From positions 1 to 33,929 of the forward strand of contig CACVAR010000149.1 in the NCBI GenBank assembly GCA_902727905.1: DNA of 33,929 nt, in the 5' to 3' direction. The number at the start of each line of letters is the position of its first letter. The stretch's first letter is position 1. This document shows positions 22,756 to 30,077 of this stretch, one piece after another. The notes under the pieces are model-generated. The model worked only from the letters and a program-made list of their open reading frames with translations, searched no databases and had not been told where the DNA came from. The stretch comes from an uncultured Sulfurovum sp. (GTDB lineage: Bacteria > Campylobacterota > Campylobacteria > Campylobacterales > Sulfurovaceae). The translations under genes were made by a program, and so were the position numbers.

Positions 22756-25695
22756 ATTCATCTCAGAAATCATCTGTGACAACTCATTGCCATTTATCTT
22801 TGTTCTAAAAGAAACCTCTATCCCTTTTTGCTCCTTTAAACTCTCAAAAAAACGTTCAGCACTTTTAATTTTGAGTTTTTCAGCATTCCCAATCTCTGAA
22901 AAAGCATCATAACCTTTCGTCTCAACGACCAAATAAAGTTCTGATGATTCCCCATTGTCTATAACATAAGCAAAATCAGGACTGTAACTTTTACCATGTG
23001 GGGTAGGAATCTTTAACGATGGAAGCTTTCCAAATACCGTAATCTTTTGATGCATCGATTCATCTATGGTCACTTTTTCTATTTCAGAATCTACTTCCAT
23101 GAACTTTTCATCATAAATGGACTTTTCTAAAACGCTTTTATTACGTATGGGATAAACCTCTTTACCTAACGCTCCCCCTTTTAAAGCCTCCCTAAGATTT
23201 CCATTTTTATCTATGAACGCCGTATTGTTCACCTTTACTTCTTTAATATCATAAGAGATTTTATTCACAATCACTTCATAAATAGCACCTATAAAGATAT
23301 CTTTTAACCGTCCCAATGCCATGTTTTCATTGGAAGCGATGAGTAGAAACTTCTCTTTGTTAATTTTAGATAAAACCGTACTAACCGTTTGCATACTTAA
23401 CTTAGTCGCATTTGACAAGGACTTCACAAACTCATACAGGGTAAAGATTGAGGTACTCTCTACCTTAATTGTCTCATCATAACTGTGATGAACTTCAAGG
23501 TTTTCCACCTCTTTGTCAGTTCTTATAATAATGTCTTGCCCACCAATGCTAAAGTCATTATTAATACTTTCAATAGCACTTCCAATCAACACTTCGCTAT
23601 CTATTTCATATTTTATGGTCGCTTCATGGTTCAAACTCTCCCAAAGTGTTTGAAAACGTTTAAAGTTTTGAGCATTGATTTTAATATGTTGTTTTTTCTT
23701 AGCTTGACGACTTTCTTTAGTTTTTATACGGTTAGTGGTCTTAAAAAATGCATCAAAGTAGGCTTTTAGCTTTTGATTATCCACACCTTTCATCTCTATC
23801 TCTTTTAAAGCTTTAACTTCTTTATCATACGCTTCTTTGGAAATTGTTATTTCACTCATTCCATCATCATCATCAATGCTAATAAACCCTAAATCTTCAA
23901 GTTCATCTAAAAGCCTTACAGCAAATCTAGCTGTTGTGGCTATCTCATTTTCTACCATAATCTCTTCATTAAACAGTTTAGCTACCTTTTTAACACTATG
24001 CTCACTTATCTCATTTTGTATGGAGGCTACAAAGTCTTCTTCTGTTGAAGGTACGACCACAAAAAGTTCATTCACAAAGTCAAAATCTTCATGCTCTTTG
24101 GTAATACGCTCTCCCTTTTGATTCACAGCCAAACGCAATCCACGTCCTATCTGTTGGAGTTTGGTTATTTTGGAGTTAGAGGGGGCTAGTTTACAAAGGG
24201 TAAAGACATTAGGGTTATCCCATCCCTCTTGTAATGCCCATTGAGAAAAAATAAAACGTAAATCCGTATCAAAGGACAACAACTCCTCTTTTTTATTCAG
24301 TATAAGAGCAATCGCTTCTTCTTCATCTTTAATTTTAGACGATTTGGCAAAATACCCATGATGAACTTGTGCTATATTTTCTTTACTTCGCTCTAAATAA
24401 GTCCTGTAAGCCTCATCTAAATTTTTAGTCAAAACTTCATTTAAATTTTTCAGATATAGTTTTTCAAAAAGCTCTGCCAGTACGCCTTGGCTACCATCGT
24501 CTTGTAAATACTTACTCACCCCATCTATAAAAAAGAGACAAACAGCTTTAATGCCCAGTTTAAAAAGCTCCTCTTCACGTTCAAAATGGTTTTTAATGGC
24601 TCTGTCGACAATCACCTTTTGCATCTCATCAAACAACACCCCATAACTCTCAACCTCATCAAGTAGCAGTGAAATACCATTAGAAAAGAGTATCTCTTTT
24701 TTAGTGATTTTCTCTACCACATAAGCATTTAAATACGCTATGCCTACCACTTCTCCAAAGTTATCACCTTTTGACAAAGCACAAGTTTTATTTTTTGCTT
24801 CTATGTCTTTGTAGGCAATGGTTGCTACATAATCTTTTTGGGTTCTTCCCACAACTTTTTTAAGTTCTAAAGTATGATCATCGATGTTTTTGTTTCCAAT
24901 GGTATCTACCGAAATACCTTTAACCAATCCTCCTGAAAAAGCGTCAATACTGTCCAAGGTATAAAGTAAATTTTTATAAACATCATCTTTAAACGTCGCC
25001 CCAAACCGAAGCGTAAAAAGTGGATTGAATTTTTTAAGATATTCGGTTGTCTGCTTCCCCTCAAAACGGTGAGGCTCATCAATGACAATCACAGGTCTTA
25101 ACTCTGCCACAGCTTCCATATAAGACTTGGCACGACCTATTAAAGACTGCTCAACACCACGTTTGTTAATGGTGTTTTTTGCTTTATTAAACGATTGATA
25201 GGTTGAGACCAATACTGAAATATTTTGGTTCGAGTTATTCACATAGTTTCCAATGGTCTTGTCACTGTAGTTAAAAACAGAAATGCTTTTACCATACTCT
25301 TTGACAAAAAACTCTTTGGTTATGGCTATGTTTTTAAGTGTTCCTTGACGAATGGCATTGGAGGGAACCAAGATTATAAACTTACTCAATCCATAGTCAC
25401 GATTTAGCCGATAAATAGATTCTAAAAAAGTAAACGTCTTCCCCGTTCCTGTCTCCATAAGTGTGTCAAGAACCAACTCATCTTTGATGCTTACGTCTCC
25501 AATGCTTATAGCATTTTGTTCACGTACTTCTTTAATATTTTCAGCCAACATGGGTTTACTCGCTGTTAGCGAAAAACTTGGGTTACTTTTAGCATTACTA
25601 TTGGGTTTAAAGGCTATGTTTTTAAAGACATTGGAGATACTATTAACAGCTTTTTCTTGATAATCTAGTCGGTCAAATTTTATTTTTAGGCTCAT
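22747..25695 (-). CDS. res: Type III restriction endonuclease, Res subunit
   Basis: 982 residues. A superfamily 2 helicase-type motor is followed by a nuclease. The Walker A is METGTGKT (80-87), motif II is DEPH (206-209), motif III is RFGAT, the C-terminal RecA part has WALQEGWDNPNV, and motif VI is QQIGRGLRLA. The C-terminal PD-(D/E)xK nuclease is visible as SPDF (Asp907) and ETKGYD (Glu925, Lys927), so it looks active. In type III systems Res needs Mod and cleaves DNA 25-27 bp from the site. Mod is encoded upstream in the same direction, but rhuM and fic lie in between. The start has only a weak AGAG upstream. Confidence 0.93.
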   Translation of the reverse strand: MSLKIKFDRLDYQEKAVNSISNVFKNIAFKPNSNAKSNPSFSLTASKPMLAENIKEVREQNAISIGDVSIKDELVLDTLMETGTGKTFTFLESIYRLNRDYGLSKFIILVPSNAIRQGTLKNIAITKEFFVKEYGKSISVFNYSDKTIGNYVNNSNQNISVLVSTYQSFNKAKNTINKRGVEQSLIGRAKSYMEAVAELRPVIVIDEPHRFEGKQTTEYLKKFNPLFTLRFGATFKDDVYKNLLYTLDSIDAFSGGLVKGISVDTIGNKNIDDHTLELKKVVGRTQKDYVATIAYKDIEAKNKTCALSKGDNFGEVVGIAYLNAYVVEKITKKEILFSNGISLLLDEVESYGVLFDEMQKVIVDRAIKNHFEREEELFKLGIKAVCLFFIDGVSKYLQDDGSQGVLAELFEKLYLKNLNEVLTKNLDEAYRTYLERSKENIAQVHHGYFAKSSKIKDEEEAIALILNKKEELLSFDTDLRFIFSQWALQEGWDNPNVFTLCKLAPSNSKITKLQQIGRGLRLAVNQKGERITKEHEDFDFVNELFVVVPSTEEDFVASIQNEISEHSVKKVAKLFNEEIMVENEIATTARFAVRLLDELEDLGFISIDDDDGMSEITISKEAYDKEVKALKEIEMKGVDNQKLKAYFDAFFKTTNRIKTKESRQAKKKQHIKINAQNFKRFQTLWESLNHEATIKYEIDSEVLIGSAIESINNDFSIGGQDIIIRTDKEVENLEVHHSYDETIKVESTSIFTLYEFVKSLSNATKLSMQTVSTVLSKINKEKFLLIASNENMALGRLKDIFIGAIYEVIVNKISYDIKEVKVNNTAFIDKNGNLREALKGGALGKEVYPIRNKSVLEKSIYDEKFMEVDSEIEKVTIDESMHQKITVFGKLPSLKIPTPHGKSYSPDFAYVIDNGESSELYLVVETKGYDAFSEIGNAEKLKIKSAERFFESLKEQKGIEVSFRTKINGNELSQMISEMNLV

Positions 25696-25716
25696 TTTTT
25701 CTCTTTTTATTTTTCA

Positions 25717-25730
25717 CATGATATATCATG
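25717..25730. promoter_or_regulatory. 14-bp perfect palindrome before res
   Basis: CATGATATATCATG is fully self-complementary and lies about 21 bp upstream of the res start codon, next to the 40-bp repeats. It is a candidate operator controlling res expression separately from the rest of the operon. Confidence 0.35.
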
Positions 25731-25830
25731 AAAGTAACTTATAGATTTGCTTAAGTTACTTTAACGAACTAAAGTAACTTATAAATTATCTTATGTTACT
25801 TTAACGAACTAAAGTAACTTATAAGTACTA
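25731..25830. repeat. 40-bp tandem repeat with internal palindrome (2.5 units)
   Basis: Units at 25731-25770 and 25771-25810 and a half unit at 25811-25830 all begin AAAGTAACTTATA; the two full units end GTTACTTTAACGAACT. Across each junction GTTACTTTA-acgaac-TAAAGTAAC forms an inverted repeat, giving two hairpins or operator dyads. The half unit runs into the last codons of fic. The spacing is exact at 40 bp. The middle parts of the units (TAGATTTGCTTAA versus TAAATTATCTTAT) differ at several bases. Confidence 0.7.
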
Positions 25831-26955
25831 AAATAGCTCCAAATACTCTTCAAAGACAAAACTTTGATTTCTTTGAAAACCTGTAAATTCTACCAAAATA
25901 CCTTTTTCTTCAAAATCTTTTAATAACGCTCTTGCCGTCTTAGCACTTACCTCTAAAATTTCCATACATATTTTTACATTAATCACAGGGTGTCCGTAAA
26001 GGTACTCAACAACTTTTTGTGCATTTTGAGCTTTTTTACCAAAGTCAAAAAGCTTGATATCTATGTCACTTTTAAGTTTTAGAATACCATTAAAGGTCTC
26101 TATGCTACTTTTAGAGGTCTCAATGACAGCTGTTAAAAAGAACTTTACCCAATGTACTAAGTCATTAGAAGCACGAACCACTGTTAAAGCATCATAGTAT
26201 GCTCCTTTATTGCGTTCAAAAAAATCAGAAAGGTAAAGTGATGGATGCTGAAGTAACCCATTGCTTACAAGATAAAGGGTAATCAACAGTCGTCCTATAC
26301 GACCATTACCATCTAAGAAAGGATGTATTGTTTCAAACTGATAATGAATAATTGCCAATTTTATAAGATGTGGAACATTTAACGTATCGTTATGAATAAA
26401 ACTTTCTAAATCACTCATAAGCTCTTCTACTTCATCTTGATGAGGGGGAATATAAAAGGCATTATTAATGTTGCTTCCACCTATCCAATTTTGAGAAATT
26501 CTAAATGCACCAGGTTGCTTTTTTTCACCTCTCACCCCAGAGAGGAGTTGCGTATGAGTCTGTTTAATCAGTCGCTTACTTATGGGTAAGACTTCTAGTG
26601 ATTCTATGGCTTCACTCATCGCCTTAATGTAGTTTTGAACTTCCTCCCAATCATCACGCCGTTCAGGGTCAATACTTTCTCTCTCCATTAATGCTTCATC
26701 CATCTGTGTTTGAGTACCTTCTATTCTACTTGAAGTATTAGCTTCTTTCGTAATGTGCATTTGAACAAAAAGGTCAACATTTGGCACGATTAGTGTATAC
26801 GCATTTAATTGTCCTAGTAAAATATTGGCTTCTTCCAACAATACATTAATACTTGCATCATTCCATGTAAATGTGTGGTTTATTTTTTCAGGAGAAAAAC
26901 TATGATATTTATACTGTTCTTTGTAATGTCCTGCTATAAAATCTTTAAGTTCCAT
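25828..26955 (-). CDS. Fic-domain protein with N-terminal inhibitory motif and C-terminal winged helix
   Basis: 375 residues. The Fic active-site motif HPFLDGNGRIGR starts at His211, so AMP transfer (AMPylation) from ATP to a hydroxyl group of a protein is expected. An N-terminal inhibitory helix with SSRIEG (Ser75-Gly80, Glu79) marks the self-inhibited class where the helix precedes the Fic core. The C-terminal 60 residues (INVKICMEILEVSAKTARALL) look like a winged helix-turn-helix. AGGAG precedes the ATG; the gene follows rhuM by 3 bp. The target protein is unknown, and it could modify the restriction complex or a host protein. Confidence 0.88.
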   Translation of the reverse strand: MELKDFIAGHYKEQYKYHSFSPEKINHTFTWNDASINVLLEEANILLGQLNAYTLIVPNVDLFVQMHITKEANTSSRIEGTQTQMDEALMERESIDPERRDDWEEVQNYIKAMSEAIESLEVLPISKRLIKQTHTQLLSGVRGEKKQPGAFRISQNWIGGSNINNAFYIPPHQDEVEELMSDLESFIHNDTLNVPHLIKLAIIHYQFETIHPFLDGNGRIGRLLITLYLVSNGLLQHPSLYLSDFFERNKGAYYDALTVVRASNDLVHWVKFFLTAVIETSKSSIETFNGILKLKSDIDIKLFDFGKKAQNAQKVVEYLYGHPVINVKICMEILEVSAKTARALLKDFEEKGILVEFTGFQRNQSFVFEEYLELF

Positions 26956-26958
26956 TTT

Positions 26959-27963
26959 TTATCTCCTACTCTTTTCTATTAGCTCATTAACTGACTTATC
27001 AAAGTCAGATTCATAGTTTTGGTTTTGAATCTGTTTAAACTTATCATATTCACCTTCTGCTTTTTGTTTAGCCTCTTTATGAGAAATAGCACCCAAGTTA
27101 TCTAAAACTTTATACTCATTAAAATCAAGAAACTTGTCCACACTCTTCTGTAAACCTAACATGTCCAAAACTACTTCTCTCTCCAATAAACCTTCAATAT
27201 AGTCAAAGTAAGCACTAGAAATACGCTCTAACGCTTTAATAGACTTTTCATCTAAGTAATTCTTAGCAGTAGCAACATCAGACTTAATCACCTTACCATC
27301 AGGTGAGTTCTTCCATGTGTGTAACCCCATATTTGGCTTTTGACTGTCTACCGTGTAAAAAACTATCTCAGCAGCTGTTTGTCCAGCTATGGCAAAATGA
27401 AACTTGTTTTGTATATGAGCATAAAAGTTTTTAGCAATGCTAGAGTCTTTGTCATAGTCAATACAACATTCTGCAAATATATCGGTAATTTGTTGATAGA
27501 TACGCCGTTCACTATTGCGTATTTCTCGTATGCGTTGTAGTAACTCTTTGAAGTAGTCTTTACCAAAGTGTTGACCATTTTTAAGACGTTCATCGTCTAG
27601 TACAAAACCTTTTTGAACAAACTCAGAAAGTGTTTTAGTTGCCCATATTCTAAACTGTGTTGCCTCTTTAGAGCTAACCCTATAACCTACTGAAATAATC
27701 ATATCAAGATTATAAAACTCTATCTCTCTTTTGACTTCACGGTTACCCTCTTTTTGAACTTGTGCAATTTTTGCACAAGTTGAATCAGCTAACTCTTCAT
27801 CTAATAAAATATTTTTAATATGCTTGGTGACAACTGACCTATCAACACCAAATAAATCTGCTATCTGTTTTTGAGAAAGCCAAAAACTATCATCTTGATA
27901 AACAAAATCTAAATGACTGGTATTGATTGCTGTTTTGTAAAATATAATCTTATGTCTTTTCAT
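26959..27963 (-). CDS. RhuM-family protein
   Basis: 334 residues. The N-terminal part resembles a phage-type helix-turn-helix (WLSQKQIADLFGVDRSVVTKH). It is followed by the RhuM hallmark EFYNLDMIISVGYRV and a long helical C-terminus. Members are named after the virulence protein RhuM of Salmonella, but their molecular role is not settled; they often lie with restriction-modification genes. The start lies 2 bp after the mod stop with AGGGG upstream. A perfect 11-bp inverted repeat with a 3-base loop is built into the coding sequence at 27757-27781 (TCAKIAQVQ region). Confidence 0.85.
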   Translation of the reverse strand: MKRHKIIFYKTAINTSHLDFVYQDDSFWLSQKQIADLFGVDRSVVTKHIKNILLDEELADSTCAKIAQVQKEGNREVKREIEFYNLDMIISVGYRVSSKEATQFRIWATKTLSEFVQKGFVLDDERLKNGQHFGKDYFKELLQRIREIRNSERRIYQQITDIFAECCIDYDKDSSIAKNFYAHIQNKFHFAIAGQTAAEIVFYTVDSQKPNMGLHTWKNSPDGKVIKSDVATAKNYLDEKSIKALERISSAYFDYIEGLLEREVVLDMLGLQKSVDKFLDFNEYKVLDNLGAISHKEAKQKAEGEYDKFKQIQNQNYESDFDKSVNELIEKSRR

Positions 27964-27965
27964 CC

Positions 27966-29801
27966 CTAGCCCCTAAATCTCAACTTATCACCCTTAATGC
28001 CCACTTGTTCCACAGCAGATTCAAGTTCCAGTGTAAACTTGTCGTTGTCCACTAAAGGAGAGTAAACGGTAATGTATTCTAAACCATTTAAGGCTTTTAG
28101 GTGTGTGACAAGTTCATCTATGTTTAAAGAGCCTAAAATAAAAAGTACATTTTCAACCCTATAAAGTTTTTGTTCCATTAAAACCTCAACCTTTGAACTA
28201 AGCGACAAGCTTTCAGCAACCAAAAGGTTATAAAGTATCTCTTCATGGCTCTCTATACTTGGTGTTTGGCTAAAGCTCAAAAGGTCTTCTTGCGATGCTT
28301 GGTCTAGTGGTTTTTGGTAGAGTTTTTGTTTCACATCTTCTACTACTTCAAAGGTTCTAAAACCTATATCTCCTTGACCTATCTGCTCTCCTGCACGGTC
28401 TATGCGTTCCTTGGTAATGTCAAAGATGGTCTCATATCCTGCTTTTCGTGCTTCTGACTTTTCAGGTGTTTCTTCTGCCCATTGCACCAAAATAAACTTT
28501 CGATTTCCATTGTCTTTGGCATTAAAATCCATAACAGCATGAGCTGTTGTACCTGAACCTGCAAAAAAGTCTAGGATGATGTCATTACTTTTTGTAGATA
28601 AGTAAAGAATTCTGTTTAATAGCTTTGTTGGCTTTGGTGTGTCAAAATAAATATTACCATCAAATAAGTCTCTAAGTTCTTTTGTAGCATCTTGATTATG
28701 CCCAACATCTGTATACTTCCATATAGTTAAAGGAACTGTACCATCTTGAACTTCCGTTAAAAATCTTTTTATTGATGGTGTACTATTTCCATCGCTCCCG
28801 AACCAAATTCGATTATCTTTAACAAGTTCTTGAAACTTACTTTTGGAAACTCTCCAACACTTATTCTTAGGGGGGTTAACTATCTTTCCAGATGGTAGTT
28901 TAATTGAATAGTCATAACTTTCTGAATATGTCTTTACTGATAAATCCCCTGATTTCCAATTACCTCTGGAGTCATTATCGGGATTTTTGTATCTTTTATT
29001 TTGTTCATCTGTTCGAGGTAATAATCGTGGTCTCCAAATTTCTTTATTTTTAGTATAAATTAAAACATAGTCATGGTTATCACTAAACCACTTTGCATCA
29101 TTTGACGGACTATATTTTTTCTCCCAAATAATACTAGCCACAAAATTCTCCTCCCCAAAAACCTCATCACAAAGTAATCGAAGCTGAGCCACTTCATTGT
29201 CGTCTATACTTATAAAAATAACCCCATCCTCTTTAAGTAAATCTTTTGCCAATAACAAACGTGGGTACATAAAACTAAGCCAACCAGAGTGCGTCTTTGC
29301 TCCTTGAATGTTTTCGATGTAGTCCACATACTCTTTGTCATAACCCAAAGCGTCTAAAGTTTCTTCGGTTGTCTCGGTAAAATTGTCATTGTAAACAAAG
29401 CCATCATTTTTCGTGTTGTAAGGTGGGTCGATGTATATCATTTTTATGGCTTCAAAGTAGTTCTGCCGTAAAATCTTTAACGCATCTAAGTTATCACCTT
29501 TTAGAAGTATGTTGCCTGTTGCACCCCAATCTTTACTCTGCTCTTCTAAAGGTTTTAAAACTTTTTGATTTTTGCTAAATGCTGTATGGTACGCCTCTTT
29601 TTTACCAACCCAATTTAAACCATAACCCTCTTCTTTTGTTTCAGCTAAAGAGGGTTCTAAATCCATTTGTAGTTTCTCTCTGTCAATGAGGTACTTACCA
29701 TTTTCATCGATGCTAACAGCATGGGGAAAAAGTCTTTTAAGTTCTTTATATTTGTTGTCGTTAACACTTTGTTCGTCTATTACATTCTTGTTTAATGGCA
29801 T
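27966..29801 (-). CDS. mod: Type III DNA methyltransferase, Mod subunit (N6-adenine, beta class)
   Basis: 611 residues. The catalytic DPPY is at Asp125 (MIYIDPPYNTKNDG). The SAM-binding FAGSGTTAHAV starts at Phe413, after it, which is the beta-class order. The region in between (about 190-390) is the target recognition domain that sets the sequence specificity. Mod both methylates adenine and guides Res. AAGGT lies before the ATG. It is the first gene of the mod-rhuM-fic-res operon. A run of six C in the coding strand (28870-28875, in NPPKNK) is the longest C tract seen; it is too short to claim phase variation. Confidence 0.92.
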   Translation of the reverse strand: MPLNKNVIDEQSVNDNKYKELKRLFPHAVSIDENGKYLIDREKLQMDLEPSLAETKEEGYGLNWVGKKEAYHTAFSKNQKVLKPLEEQSKDWGATGNILLKGDNLDALKILRQNYFEAIKMIYIDPPYNTKNDGFVYNDNFTETTEETLDALGYDKEYVDYIENIQGAKTHSGWLSFMYPRLLLAKDLLKEDGVIFISIDDNEVAQLRLLCDEVFGEENFVASIIWEKKYSPSNDAKWFSDNHDYVLIYTKNKEIWRPRLLPRTDEQNKRYKNPDNDSRGNWKSGDLSVKTYSESYDYSIKLPSGKIVNPPKNKCWRVSKSKFQELVKDNRIWFGSDGNSTPSIKRFLTEVQDGTVPLTIWKYTDVGHNQDATKELRDLFDGNIYFDTPKPTKLLNRILYLSTKSNDIILDFFAGSGTTAHAVMDFNAKDNGNRKFILVQWAEETPEKSEARKAGYETIFDITKERIDRAGEQIGQGDIGFRTFEVVEDVKQKLYQKPLDQASQEDLLSFSQTPSIESHEEILYNLLVAESLSLSSKVEVLMEQKLYRVENVLFILGSLNIDELVTHLKALNGLEYITVYSPLVDNDKFTLELESAVEQVGIKGDKLRFRG

Positions 29802-29847
29802 GGGTTACCTTGTGGCTAAATTATAAAAGATTATAGAATAAATTTTT

Positions 29848-29858
29848 GAACAATGTTC
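29848..29858. promoter_or_regulatory. Palindrome upstream of mod
   Basis: GAACAATGTTC is a perfect 4-bp-arm palindrome with a 3-base centre, flanked by TTTT and AAAA that extend the dyad. It lies about 47 bp upstream of the mod start in the probable promoter, so it may be an operator. Confidence 0.3.
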
Positions 29859-30001
29859 TAAAATATGACAAATTGTAAGATGAAGTAGCGTAAAAAACAG
29901 AGCTAAAATAAGCACTTTTTTTATTTTTTGAATAGTAGAAGTTGAATTTAATAGTAAAATGGCTTATTTTAAAAGATAGATAGCTTTATGATGATTATTA
30001 G

Positions 30002-30055
30002 CTGTAGATTCAATTTTATCGAACAATTTAACATTCGATGAAATCGAACCTACAG
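30002..30055. repeat. 22-bp imperfect inverted repeat (hairpin) in the mod-nrdA gap
   Basis: The arms at 30002-30023 and 30034-30055 (each beginning or ending with CTGTAG/CTACAG and containing ATCGAA/TTCGAT) match at 19 of 22 positions with a 10-base loop. All three differences are transitions. Six T residues follow the plus-strand 3' side. It is downstream of nrdA and upstream of mod, so it could terminate nrdA transcription or be a mobile palindrome. The remaining ~220 bp of the gap contain no convincing gene. Confidence 0.55.
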
Positions 30056-30077
30056 ACTTTTTTAATTATTTAACTTT

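Noticed and set aside
25731-25830. CRISPR or type III toxin-antitoxin (ToxI-like) repeats
   Set aside because: There are no unique spacers, only 2.5 units, no cas genes and no ToxN-like gene; the neighbours are fic and res.
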